Origin: Escallonia rubra
Taxonomy: Eukaryota; Streptophyta; Magnoliopsida; Escalloniales; Escalloniaceae
Length of the DNA: 64,000 nt
NCBI GenBank assembly: GCA_033065855.1
Contig: JAVXUO010003111.1
Coordinates: 44,834 to 108,833, forward strand
Direction: 5' to 3'
The first letter of the stretch is position 1, and every line of letters starts with the position of its first letter. Positions 1 through 11,949 of this stretch are shown here, piece after piece. The position numbers were made by a program, and so were the translations under genes. Under the pieces are notes generated by a model that was not told where the DNA came from, did not search any database, and was given only the letters and a program-made list of their open reading frames with translations.

Positions 1-1590
1 TTCTACTACCAAGGCACTGCAAACGATTTTATCCATATTTATTACCTTAGGCTTTGATTTCTAGATGTCACGTTTTGGCATCAAGTGTGAATAATGCATT
101 TACGTTACCTAAGGAAATTTTTTGAAATTAATGCAGATTGTTCAACTTTTATTTTTGGATATGTCTTATAAATTTTAGCTTTCCACCCTATTGAATAATG
201 TTATGAATACAATCGTGAAGGTACAGGGTGCAATCCCTTTGATGCATGAATTTCATTGCGATTATCACCTCATTAATTCCGGGTTTACCTAATTTATTGG
301 CAAACTATTCAACATGAATGAATCTGACATTGATTATTCACTTCTTTTTGAATCGATGGACTTTTCAAATTTTTATCTCAAAACGTTGATTTTAAATTTT
401 CATGAATTTCATAGAAATTGCTTTGAATTCAACATATAAGCGTACTACGCTCTCGCATGATTATAATATCATACTAATGAGTAAAAGGCTGACCGTGTCG
501 TATACTTGTCCCAATTTCATGCTTTGGTCAAACATTTTAAAAATAAGGGTATTTTGTTGTACTATAACAACTTTTCAGAAATAAAAGATTGTCTACAAAA
601 GGTTTTGTCATTGTTGCAAAAACTTATATGATAATTTATTATCGCTAAATTTAGTGACATTTATTCTATTACAGTTGAAGCGCCGACAGTAGAAGATCCT
701 AGTCTACTTTTTAGATATGATTACTTATTGCTAATATATTTGATAAGTTAAAAAAAACACTTGCAAAATAAAAAATAAAAAAAGCAAAGAAGATAAAATG
801 AAGCAAATAAGGATCACACTACGTTAATTTGCTTAAATTTACATTCTAATACATATATGGTTTCCATTTGAGAAAAATAGTTGAAAACAAAGGAAAAAAC
901 CATCAACAGAATTCTCTATATGTTGTTGACATCTCATGTATTGCTATTGAAATGATCAATTCACATTCAATCTCAAATTGATCAGGTCGTTATGTGTTTT
1001 GCAAACCAACAAATTAAAAGTCGTCGCTATTTTCAGTGCGATGTCACATATTGTTAGGAAGCGGTACTTGAAATAAAGATTTTCGACAATGTAGCCTAAG
1101 AAAAAAGAACTTCCAAAAGTTCAAAGTGAGTAAATAATGAATGTGAATTGATTATTTACTCACGATAACTATCTCTTTAACAGCTCGAAATATTTTAGTC
1201 ATTTTGCACCTTTTATCGGTATAAAAATACTCTACACAACTCGATCTTGTTCAGCACCCAAAAAAAGCAAATCCAGTGTTGCAACAAATTTTGTTGACGG
1301 GTAAAGGCTCTATGAAAGAAAACAAAAACTTATTTTGAAAATCCAATAAATAATCTAAAAATCTGCTCTTCAGATTTCAATTCAAACCGGCTTTAAACAA
1401 CAATGCTTTGATGGACAATCTGGTAAATATACCTCGTGGGGAACTGGATTTGGAGATTTCTGAAATTCCTCCTATTCAAGTTGACTCACACACACAGAGA
1501 CAGACACAGACACACACCCACTTCCTCAACTTCATGTGTTTTCAGACCTTCCCTTTGTTGGAGTTTTCACCTTTTCCATAAATTTTGCCT
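1..1590. other. AT-rich intergenic region upstream of the kinase gene
   Basis: I see no supportable gene here. The DNA is AT-rich, stops are frequent in all frames and the only ORF (60 codons near 402) has no recognisable motif. A CA-rich stretch lies at 1487-1520. The region presumably holds distal promoter sequence for the kinase gene downstream. Confidence 0.6.
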
Positions 1591-1597
1591 TACCCAG

Positions 1598-1700
1598 ATA
1601 TAAATGCAAAGCCCTCCTCACTTCCTTGCTTTTTTGCTTTACCTTTACTATTCTCTCTCTCTCTCTCTCTGGGGTTTCCTCCATTGCAAACCAAGCTTTC
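1598..1700 (+). promoter_or_regulatory. candidate core promoter of the receptor-like kinase gene
   Basis: A TATA-like box (ATATAAAT, about 1598-1605) is followed by a long pyrimidine-rich tract with a CT microsatellite at about 1650-1672. This TATA plus Y-patch arrangement is common at plant core promoters. The transcription start would fall near 1630, about 1.06 kb upstream of the ATG at 2695, which fits a long leader containing an intron. Placement is inferred from motifs only. Confidence 0.4.
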
Positions 1701-2694
1701 TTTCCAGCTTTCTTGAGGTCCCTCCCCCCCTTACACATTCACGACTCCCCCACCAACCCATTTCACCCACCTCTCTCAAGTCCTCTCCCCACCCCGCCAT
1801 TAAAGAACATTTAAGAAAGAAAAACACTTCCTAATCTTTTCCCTCTCCCCACATTTGCCCCTCAAAGATTAGATTTTTGTCTGGCCTTGTTTTAGAATTC
1901 CCTTTTAAAATTTTCTCTTTGGCCCACTTCAGGCCATTACCTTCTACTTCGAAACTACTCCTCTTCAACCGTTACCTTTTCGCTTGGGGGGCTTTAGTTG
2001 AACTGGTGGGTTCTTGTTGTTTCAGCCCTGCATTGGCCTATCTATGCTTATAGAGCCTCTTTTGGTGCAAAAACAAGCCCTTTCTTTCCTCATCTGGGTT
2101 CTCAAGGAAGAAGATCAAGGGGGTTAGTTTTAGATCACTTGCAAGGTCATTGCTTTCTCTTTGCATCACTTTATTGTTGTAGATTTGCATGTTTTTCTCC
2201 TTTTGGTTCTTGGATCCCTAGTCATACTTGTCAAATTGTTTTCTTTTCCACTTTCCACGGTATTGGATGTGTGATTTCATTGGTGCAGATAGGTTAGTGT
2301 GTTTTCTGTACTTGATTTTCTTTTACTAGAACCAAATGGATTCCATTGCTCATAAAATCACTCTAAACTAGGAAAATTTTGATTTCTGCAATCAATGGCT
2401 TTTTTTCGCTTTATTGAAATGTTGTATTTGTCCTTCTTTCTTGTCCTACGTGAGCAAGTTTTTCTTTTAACATTGAACTAAGTAGATGTGACTTTAAGCT
2501 TGTATTGGGCACAATTGTCCCACAAGCGCAGGGAGTCACATATGCAAACTTCGAATGTTGTGATGTGCATGCTTTGGGATGTCTTTGAGGTTACTTGACT
2601 TGCTTTTTTGTGATCAGGAGGAACTGATTGGCTTTGAAGCCTGAAAGTGAGAGGATAGGGCATAACTGTGATTGTCGATTGAGGGTCAAAGAAA
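1630..2694 (+). other. probable 5'UTR with leader intron of the kinase gene
   Basis: The region between the candidate TATA box and the ATG has no convincing coding sequence. A good acceptor (T-rich tract then TGATCAG) ends at 2617, so the last leader exon would begin at 2618. A matching donor could be the GTTAGT near 2292 or another GT in 2125-2300; I cannot choose between them. Leader introns are frequent in this kinase family. Confidence 0.4.
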
Positions 2695-5600
2695 ATGTCA
2701 TCCGAGAGTCTAAATGCAGAATTATCCAAGAAGATTTTGGGCTTGAAACTTTGGGTTGTCATTGGTATATGTGTAGGTGCATTCATAATTATGATTCTTT
2801 GTATTCTATCGATATGGCTCACATTTAGGAGAAATTCTAGAAAATCGTTGGACAAGTACTCCATTTCGCAAATACCCAATGTATCGAAAGAAATCAAGGT
2901 TGACAGAGTTGGGGGTCATAATTTCCATGATCAGCAGGATAGTTTATTTGTGTCAATTCATGATAAATCTAGTGATAAGAATTCGGAGAAGACGTTAGTT
3001 CATCTGGGTATGAGCAAATCCAGCGATGCAGATAATATCAGTCAGTGCAGCTCCATTTACCATCATGAGAGGGCCTATAGTTCACAATCAGGGGAGGAAG
3101 GAAGTTCTGGTACTGTACGAAAGCAATCTTCATATGGACTTGCAATGGCCTCTCCTTTAATTGGTTTGCCAGAAATGTCGCATCTTGGGTGGGGTCACTG
3201 GTTTACGCTTAGAGATCTTTCGATAGCTACGAATCGTTTCTCTGCGGAAAATGTGCTTGGGGAGGGTGGATATGGGGTTGTTTACAAGGGCACTCTAATC
3301 AATGGTAGTGAGGTAGCAGTGAAGAAGCTTCTTAATAACATGTAAGTCAGGTCAATAGATACTTCTTCTTGAGACATTTCTTTCTTTCTTGATTCTTTGA
3401 CGAGGATTGGTTGTGGATTGAACTATGTGTTGTGTGACATGTAGGGGACAGGCGGAGAAAGAATTTAGAGTCGAGGTGGATGCTATTGGCCATGTTCGAC
3501 ATAAGAATCTTGTGCGGCTTCTAGGCTATTGCGTAGAAGGAGTTCACAGGTAATTTCCTTTCAAGTAGATTTAACCAGTTTGTCATTCCTAAACTAAATT
3601 TTGGCTATGGCATCGATAAAGTACACATTGTCTAGCATGTGTCATTTCCCACTTAGAATTGGTTACTTTGGTTGATAAGTAATATAGTATGGCTGATCAT
3701 TGCTGTTTGTTTTGACTTTGTAGGATTTTGGTGTATGAGTATGTGAATAATGGGAATTTGGAACAATGGCTTCATGGGGCTATGCGCCAATATGGAGTCT
3801 TGACTTGGGAAGCCCGTATAAAGGTCCTTCTTGGTACTGCAAAGGCGTAAGTACTTTCCTTTTTTGATCTATATTTTCCCTCTTGCAGAGAAATTTGTAA
3901 TAGTTTCTATGGTGTGAAATTAGAGTGCATTATAATAGTGGAAAAGCCATTGGAAGGCTTGTCTTTTGCACACATGAAATAGGAAGAGACTTGCCTCATC
4001 CTAGCAATGAATATGCCACTTCTGCAGGTCACCGAAGCACAAAGCTTTACTCACTTGACTTCAGTTATGAAGATAGGTTCAACCCATATTAAAAGTGAAT
4101 TGTTTTCTCACCTAAGTTATGGAGATTGCATCAACCCGTATTAAAAGTGAATTATGGAACTACTAAAATACCAAATACCGTACTAGTATGACAAAGGCTT
4201 CAACTACCCTGAGCATTAGAAAAAGTCCCCATTCCTCACAAATGATCTTATACTCCTAAAATTTTGTAAACGCCGAGTATCATAGGCTACAACAGCTCTG
4301 TAATTTCTATCTGGATATTTCTAATCTAGTTGCATTTGTGTTCCGAGTTTCTTTCGCCAACTTTTGAAATAAGAAACCTCGAACTTTAAAATAGGGCACG
4401 CGAGCTACCATAATCAATGCGATGAAACTTAATCACGCTTTAAATTTCTACGTTCAATATGAAGAGCTCCTTTGATAGGACTGCCACAATAAGCAACCTC
4501 ATGCACTAGGATGAGTCAAGCAAGCTGTCAGAATGACGAATTTACTATTATGAGTGTTTGCGCCATACAAACAACTTATGTCTAACTTATGACAATTAAC
4601 AATGCTCGTTAGCGCCCCATGATGGAGAAAGTGGTTGACTGTGGCACTCACAAGAGGGAAAAATGGGTTTATTCGCACAATGGTTCCATCTTGCCAGAAA
4701 GTCATTGACCACAAATCTTCACTTATTCAACTCGAATTAACTTGTGAGGATACATCAACTAATATAGGCGCACTATGATTGTGTTTAGAAAGCTACCTAG
4801 TGAGGGTAAGAAGGGGTCCACAATTGAAATTCACTATCCTGGAGGAATAAAGACCTTGGACTTGCTAGCATTGATCTTCTTGCCCAAGGAACTGCACTTT
4901 ATAGAAATTACCCATATAGATTCTACCTTCTAGTATCGTAAAGGCTTTTATAATGCTTTATACCCAAATATACAATTATGTCCAAAATGAACAGTGCTGA
5001 GTTTTTAATTAGATTGCAGTTGTGTACCGCTTCACTGTGCTTAAGGAATCAGAGCTGATGGAGAATTATTATTATGCAGCCGAGGAAAGTAATGAGGACA
5101 CCCATATAGAGTATTACAAGTACTATCTACCTGAATGACCAGTTTTCGTTTGGCTTTAGATCATGAGAAGATTCTGACCAGCTTCAATCACTCATTTTCA
5201 ATTCAAGCTGTTTCTTCATTGTGGGGGAAAAATGATCCCTTTCAAAACATATTAATTAAGCCATAAGGCAAAGTTGGACCTTGCTATGTTACTGCCAATT
5301 TATGAAAAATTTGTGATTGAAATGAGGGATTGATTGCTGCATTAAAATTACGAAATCTATTTGGAGACCTGCCATGACGAATTTGGTTTGCAGGCTTGCT
5401 TACTTGCATGAAGCAATAGAACCAAAAGTTGTTCACCGAGACATAAAATCTAGCAATATCTTAATTGATACTGAATTCAATGGGAAGCTTTCTGATTTTG
5501 GATTGGCCAAGCTCTTGGATTCAGGAGAAAGTCACATAACCACAAGAGTCATGGGAACATTCGGGTATGTTCTATCTCATTTTAACTGATGCCTTGATAT

Positions 5601-8099
5601 AGTTCTTTTTCATTTCTTCATTTAATGGAGGACAGATTATATGTACAGTAACTGGAGTTTTGTGTGAACTGCAGTTATGTGGCACCGGAATATGCCAATA
5701 CTGGCTTGTTAAATGAAAAGAGTGATGTTTATAGCTTTGGAGTCCTCCTGCTAGAAGCAGTAACTGGAAGGGATCCAGTGGACTACGGTCGACCTGCCAA
5801 TGAGGTACCTAGTCCTAGTAACATTAAGATACTTAGTGGGGTCGCCAGCGGGGTTATGAAGGACCTTTTCAGGTCCAAATTTCTTCTTTGATGGGTGCTA
5901 TTAACAAGAAATCTCTTCTTATGCTCATGGCAGGTTAATCTTGTAGAGTGGTTAAAGTTGATGGTGGGTAATAGAAGAGCTGAGGAAGTTTTGGATCCAA
6001 CCCTTGAACCGAAACCCGCAACACGTGCTCTAAAGCGTGCACTTTTGGTTGCACTTAGGTGTGTTGATCCTGACTCGGAGAAACGACCCAAAATGAGTCA
6101 GGTTGTTAGGATGCTTGAAGCAGATGAATTTCCTTCTCGAGAGGTGCTGATTTCTGCCTCTGAAATATTGAGTGCTTTACCTGCTTATTTAATGATTTTG
6201 TTGTCCTCTTCTATATTTATTGATCTCTATGTGCCTTACTCTGAAGCACGGACACCTCTCCTAGGTGGAGGTATGGTGTCCTAAACGGACGGACACCCCG
6301 ACACCCTCCGGACACCGCCTGACAAGTGTCGGACACGGCTCATCGGTGTCGGAATTTTTTTTTTTAATTTCCCACACTGTGTCGGACACTTCATCGACGA
6401 GTGTCGGACACGGCGTGGAGCAGTGTCTTACCGTTTGGGGCCAATTTCAACGGATCTGGTGTTGCCGGAGCTAGTCGACGGAGATACCGAAGCCGAAGCC
6501 AACGGATCTGGGCTACAGTCGCCGAAGGAAGAGAAGCTAGCCGCTGTCGCCGTCGCCCGTCGTCGTTGCCGGAGGTCTCGCCATCGTCGCTGGAGCTCCT
6601 CCGCCGCCGTCGCTGACCCACAGGTTGCGGCGGTGCTGGAGCTCCTTTCCGTCACTCCCTCCCGTCCTTCTCTTTTTTTCTTTTCTCCCTTTTGTTCTCC
6701 CGTTTCTGTTCTTCTCTTTTTTTTTTCTCCCTTTTGTCCTCCGTTTCTGTCCTCCTCTTTTTTCTTTTCTCCCTTCTTTGTCCTCTCGTTTCTGTCCTTT
6801 TCCTTTTTCTTTTCTTCCTTTGTCCTCCCATTTCTTTCTTTTCTTTTTTTTTCTTTTCTCCCTTTGTTGTTGCATTTCCAATATATTAACTAAATAAATA
6901 TTGATCAAATAAATTATGACTTATAGTTTTTCATTATTGTTTGTTATTTTAGATTGTGGAATATATTTGATATTTATTAAAAAAATATATATAATATAAA
7001 ATATATTTAAAAAATAGCGGTGTCCAAAATCTGATTTTTTGGAAATAGTAGTGTCCGGTGTCGGTGTACCGTGTCCGTGCTACCTAGGTGCCTTACAACA
7101 AAAACCCACATATATAACTTTTTCAAGATCAATTGTCTTAGTCTTGAAATATTTCTAACTCTGTCCACATCAGGATTATCTGTATTGGACCCCACTATCT
7201 CCAGTTCTGTTCACCGTTATTGGGTACTCTTTTGCGTTTAATCAAGTCTTGCTTACTCACTTACCCTATTTTTCATTCTCACACATGGCCTAAATATGAA
7301 ATTACCGACTCCTTTACTGTTTCAACTATGATGTCTTGATGCCTAACAGCAAAGGCGTCACGTTGTACATGTCATGCTTAGTATAAACTAGTAAGTGATT
7401 CTGGCAGAAATAATTCTCAAACATTCGAATATTTAACTGCAGATTTGTGCATGTTTTATTGTTATATTGGACATTTTTTGTCCCTGAATTGCATCACCCG
7501 TGTGCATCCCATATTGCAAGTGAAAACCGCTACGTATATGACCCAACTTTCTCAAGAAATTGAACCATGGATGCTTTACTGATAATATCGTGGGTACCGT
7601 ACCAAAATTCTTCTGCAGGCACAAAGAACTAAATTTACACGCAAGTACTACACATGAAACTTTAGCAACATCCTTGTACTAAACATGACTCGACCAGATA
7701 ATCTGTTTACTAGGTTGTATTTGTGTCTTAATGTATATCCATTGCTTGAGAAACGTGAACACTTTCAATGTATGTATGTACATTTGTTTTGGTATTCTGC
7801 ATTTTTAAAAGCCACCCATTGTTATAGGAATCCATTCGTTAATATCAGTTTAAAGAATTTTCAGTTGTTTACTTAATACGGTTATGACTTATGAGACAAT
7901 TTAAATGATATGGCACTTAATGTAATGCTGATTGAGTTATCGGGTTTGGAAATTTGTTTCGCTTTTGCAGGATCGGAGGAACCGGAAAAGCCGTACATCC
8001 AGCATGGATATCGAGTCCATGAAGGAGAGTTGTGGTTCAGCTGACCTGGAAAGCAAAGCAGAGCTGTCGGAAAGCCATTTACCTGAGATGGTTCATTGA
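2695..8099 (+). CDS. receptor-like serine/threonine-protein kinase, At5g18500/At2g42960-like
   Basis: Seven exons join in frame: 2695-3341, 3445-3549, 3724-3846, 5394-5564, 5675-5804, 5934-6143 and 7971-8099, giving 1,515 nt and a 504-residue protein. All introns are GT-AG and several split codons rejoin correctly. A short N-terminus precedes one membrane span (about residues 18-42, [12 protein letters not shown]), a Ser-rich juxtamembrane stretch and the kinase domain. Visible kinase motifs are the glycine loop GEGGYG (189-194), the AVK lysine (about 210), HRDIK (306-310, catalytic Asp308, an RD kinase), DFG (326-328) and APE (352-354). The tail is Ser/Glu-rich. There is no large ectodomain, as in the RLCK-V/At1g01540-At5g18500 group, whose usual length is about 480-510 residues. 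It should phosphorylate Ser/Thr at the plasma membrane or an endomembrane; its substrate is unknown. It appears intact. Intron 6 (1.8 kb) holds a transposon. Confidence 0.93.
3847..5393 (+). other. large intron 3 of the kinase gene
   Basis: This 1,547-bp intron has donor GTAAGT and acceptor TTTGCAG. Near 4077-4160 it holds two adjacent similar segments sharing the core TATTAAAAGTGAATT, a degenerate tandem duplication. No terminal inverted repeats or ORFs of note were seen. Its length against its 100-200 bp neighbours suggests an old insertion. Confidence 0.6.
6240..7087. mobile_element. non-autonomous Mutator-like insertion in intron 6
   Basis: The 9-mer GTGCCTTAC occurs at 6231-6239 and again at 7088-7096, flanking about 848 bp. 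The inner ends share the inverted motif AGCACGGACAC and several GGACAC/GTGTCC subterminal copies. A 9-bp duplication is the MULE hallmark. The interior has a GC-rich Arg/Ser-type reading frame (about 6420-6620) followed by a long T/C-rich tract. No transposase is present. It lies fully within an intron, so the kinase reading frame is untouched. Confidence 0.7.
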
Positions 8100-8275
8100 T
8101 AGGACTGATCGACACATGACCCAGGCTAGATTAACATTCATTTTCAAGGTTGGTTTGGGGAAGGTTACTGCATGTTAGAAGAAAAACTGAGGTGAAGATA
8201 GCCTATATGATTACTCCAGCCTTGGGCTGTTGTTTATTGATGTGGACCCATATAGAACGGTGCTAAAAATAGTGT

Positions 8276-8297
8276 TGAGAGAGAGAGAGAGAGAGAG
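8276..8297. repeat. GA microsatellite in the kinase 3'UTR
   Basis: About eleven GA dinucleotides in a row, roughly 180 bp after the stop codon. Confidence 0.8.
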
Positions 8298-8484
8298 TTG
8301 CTGTACAGTTGTGTTTTGAGGACTCATGGGCTGTCTTTTCTTTTTGGAATAGAGATGATCGTCATCATTCTTTTTCTGTTCTGTTTAAAGTGTTTTACTT
8401 GATTACTATGCTTGGGATGGTGAAAGACTGTTTATTTGGTTGCACTTTTGCACTTTCTCAGTACAAGTTATCCTCTTGCAACCA

Positions 8485-8490
8485 AATAAA
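8485..8490 (+). terminator. candidate polyadenylation signal of the kinase gene
   Basis: A canonical AATAAA lies 386 bp after the stop codon at 8099. Plant poly(A) signals are degenerate, so this is a candidate only. Confidence 0.4.
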
Positions 8491-8670
8491 AAGACTAGAG
8501 GATTGATCATGTCCTTTGGTTACTTTCCCTCTCTTTAGCAGTTCCCTTGCGTGCTCTTAAATTTGTTGCAGAACATGATGCTTGGTCCATTATGTTCCTT
8601 TTTCGCTTCACCATATTCTTGGTTTCCACGGAATTTATCCTTATTTGTTCTCTCTTCCAAGCTGGTTTAA

Positions 8671-10163
8671 GGGGAAAGTAGGGAATGACCTCCTCTACTT
8701 TACACGTTGTGTGATTTGTTCCCCTCCACTTTAAACTTAAGTACTAAACTCTCACACAGTTTAAGAAAATGGACACAATTAACAGAAAACATCCAAACTA
8801 GCTGTGTTTTTTTGGAGGGAACCATATGGTGTCCAAAACCTGATTTTTTAGGACCAAAATGCCCTGTTTTCGTGTCTGTCTCTTTTTCTGTCTCTCTATT
8901 TCTCCCTTTCCCCTGTTTTCCTCTCATCTCCTTCCCGTCTTCTCTGTCGCTGCGTTTGGTTGGCGGTAAATAGCAACCTCCTGCCGCAACAGCAACACAC
9001 CCACCGTCACCCATCAACGCCCCAACCTTCCACCGTAGACAACCACAAGCCACCATAGACCACCAATCGCAGCCACCGCCCACCGCCGTAAACAGCCATT
9101 CCTGTCGCAACCTCCTGCCTCAACAGCAACACACCCACCGTCACCCATCAACGCCCCAACCTCCCACCGCAACAGCAACACACTCACCGTCCCACCGTAG
9201 ATCACCAACAGCAACACACTCACCGTTCCACCTTCCACTGTCACAAGCCAACGCAACTACCATCGCAGCCTCAACCTTCCACTGTAGACCAACTTCCATC
9301 ACTGGCCACCATAGACCACCATCTTCGTGACTGTTCGTCAAAATTCGGCCACCGTCTCCACCAGGAATAGCGAGAGCACGAGAGAAAGACATAGCGACAA
9401 AAGGGCGAGATAGATTTTCTGATCTTCAGTCAGTGACGAACGCCGGAGCTCTGGTCACCATCTTTACCACCGCACACCTGAGTCCCCATATGTCCGCCGC
9501 AGACTCCTGCTCGCCACCAATCGACCAATACGACCACCAATCGATTGGCCCACCCACGGCCAATGTCGGAGCAGTCCCTCCACCAGGCACCCACACACGC
9601 CGCCGCACAACCACCATTCATGTCGCATGCCGTGGGCCACCAATCGGCCATCCAAAACCATACTGAATCCTAAACCCCAATTGATCATCAACATCAATCA
9701 GCACCGCCGATCCATCCGCTCTGCCTCTAACTCCATCAGCGTGGCCGCACAACCAAACCCAATCTTCAAAACCCCAATAGATCATCAAACCCAATCACCT
9801 ACACCGGCCACCCACGACTCCCAATCACCATCGCCGGCGACCATGACTCCCAAGCCCCGTCACCAAACACCTAACCGCCACCAATCGCAATCACAACCAC
9901 AACTACGGGGAAGGGGAAATGCAGAGAAAGGGAAGGGGAAAGGAGTGAAGAACATGTAGAAGAAGGGCACGGGTTTGGGCATGCTTCCCGAAAAATTGAA
10001 GGTTATATGGAAGGATAAAAAGGGTATTTTACAAAGATCTGTTACGGTTAATTAACTGTGCCCATTTTTTTAAACTGTGGGGGAATTTAATATTTAAATT
10101 TAAAGTGAAGGGGGACAAAACGTACAACGTGTAAAATAGAGGGGTCATTCCCTATTTTTCCCC
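8671..10163. mobile_element. long-TIR non-autonomous DNA transposon, 1.5 kb
   Basis: The ends form an imperfect inverted repeat of about 130 bp. Both begin GGGGAAA and continue with TAGGGAATGACC, a run about TTTACACGTTG, then text about 'CACTTTAAA' and 'ACAGTTTAA'. The flanks are TGGTTTAA (8663-8670) and TAGTTTAA (10164-10171), an 8-bp duplication with one mismatch. The interior is GC-rich and CCACC-rich, with an internal partial duplication (about 8991-9046 and 9124-9170). It encodes nothing recognisable. MULE or hAT affiliation is unresolved because the duplication length is ambiguous. Confidence 0.75.
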
Positions 10164-10171
10164 TAGTTTAA

Positions 10172-10835
10172 TTCCTTAACGACAGAAAATGTTGTACATA
10201 TTGAATGGTGGGGTTGTGACGAGGAGCCTCTGTGGGACCACAGAAGGGCATCTTGCATCAGTAGCACATTCGCTTTTTCTGGGCTTCTCTGACACACAAT
10301 GGAAGTGAGGGACACTCCGTTTGAATTTGCTGGTGTTTAGCTTGACTTTCTTGTTCCACGTATCTAACGGCCTTTCTTTACGGCCTACGTATGCAATACT
10401 AACATAGTCTATGTTACAGCTTCTGCGACGTCATAAAACAACTTAGATACGTATTTAGTTAGAAAAAACTTTCTATTATTGTAATAGATTGTTGTCGAAA
10501 CAATCGAAAGCGATGAAACACTCAAAAATGCTCCTCCTTTGCAGTTTGTCACAGAGTTCCGCCGATTGAGGTGTTTGACATCCTCTCAATAGTTTTCGTT
10601 ATTGTCACCGGACTTTAAATTTTTGAAGTATTTCAACTTGGAGCAATGCCTATAATTGAACCTCTAGATGTGATTTTCACGAAATTATTCTTCTTTTAAG
10701 TCATGCCATGATATATTTAGGCTTCCCAAGTTCAAGAAACGATGGGCCCAGTACCTCTCGTCCTCTAGAGCCAGATTGTGAAAGATGTGCAGCTTAGGAG
10801 GATTAAAAGGACCAGACTTAAATAATATCATGCTT
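10172..10835. other. spacer between the TIR element and the Copia remnant
   Basis: No gene, repeat or structured element was recognised. Base composition is ordinary for plant intergenic DNA. Confidence 0.5.
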
Positions 10836-10839
10836 TTAA

Positions 10840-11709
10840 AATCTAGCCTACGTATTGAGGGAGACCCGAGCATCTTAGAAGAAGCCTTGTCTTCTCCAGA
10901 TTGTGAATTCTGGAAGGAGGCTATACATGTTGGTTTGAAATCCCAACGGCTAACAAAACTTGGAAGTTAACTAGTAGACCTGCCTCTCCAGTTGCCAAAG
11001 TATCTGATGTAAATGGGTTAAGCCTTAGAACGAAACTTAAACGCAACCTTCCAATTGATACATGCAAACCACGGGTTGTTGCCAGAAATGGATGTAAAAA
11101 CCGTAGTTCTTGACAGAAACCTAAGGGAAGAAACCTATATTTGTCAATTTCAAGGTTTTGTACAACTTGGTCATGAAAACAAAACACCCAAACCATAGCA
11201 TGAGAAATTTAACAACCAACGTGTCCTAGCTAATCAATGAAGGTGATAAGTGCATCAACCATAAACCTTGTGAGGGGTGTATATTTTTTTACGGATTATT
11301 TGATCGATCTCCTTATTTTAGTACTAAATTTGATATCATTTACGCTGCCAAAGCTTTGCTAAATGCCAACGTTGACATGAAAGACATGAGCGAAGCAAAT
11401 GCTGATCATTGGCATGAGAATAACTAGAAATGCCAAAGGTATTTTTCTTGACCATTCTCATTACATCAAAAAAAGTTTTGAGAAAGTACAGGTACTTTCA
11501 TTGCAAACTTGCTTGTACATAGTTTTATAATGCGATGCACTTGTATCGCACTGAAAGTGATGCTGGCTTTGTTAAACAAAAGAAATACGCTAGCTATCTA
11601 GCATAATGGGTAGTTTGAAATATGCCGCAAATTGTACTAGACCTGACATCTCCTATGCAGTGGGTATGCTTAATATATGTACTATCGACTAGTCAAGAAT
11701 CACTTAGAC
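10840..11709 (+). pseudogene. decayed Copia pol (reverse transcriptase) remnant, first part
   Basis: Broken frames read as Copia reverse transcriptase in the expected order. The entry motif EALSSPDCEFWKEAIHVG is at about 10880-10936. Next come a segment like KLKPDG-TCKPRVVA, then DVKT (about 11090), then a frame like 'KFDIIYAAKALLNANVDMKDM' region (about 11327-11390), and finally GSLKYAANCTRPDISYAVG (about 11609-11665). The canonical YVDD box is not preserved and stops are frequent. The frame stops abruptly at 11709, where a retroposon has inserted, and resumes at 16911. Confidence 0.8.
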
Positions 11710-11949
11710 TCCTCCTGAACAAAGAAAAAAAGCCATCTCCCCCACACAGTTTTTCTGTCTCCGCCGCCACCGCCGGCTTATTCCAGCATGGTGGCGTGGT
11801 AGAGCGTAGTTTGACTTAGGTTGTGTAGTTTTCTTTGGTGTGTTTGGGTTGCTTTATATTTGGGATTTTGGTGGCTGCGTCGTCAGTCATCACCAGACCT
11901 TTGACGCCGTTCGATCGTTGTGGATGGGCTATGGACGGGTGTCTTCGGG

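Noticed and set aside
5664-5891. Separate kinase-like ORFs (5374-5589, 5664-5891, 5895-6284)
   Set aside because: They are single exons of the spliced kinase gene extended into introns. The exon junctions join in frame, so they are not separate genes.
6423-6893. 156-codon ORF with Phe/Ser-rich C-terminus in kinase intron 6
   Set aside because: The second half is a polypyrimidine tract readable in all three frames, and the whole lies within a non-autonomous transposon.
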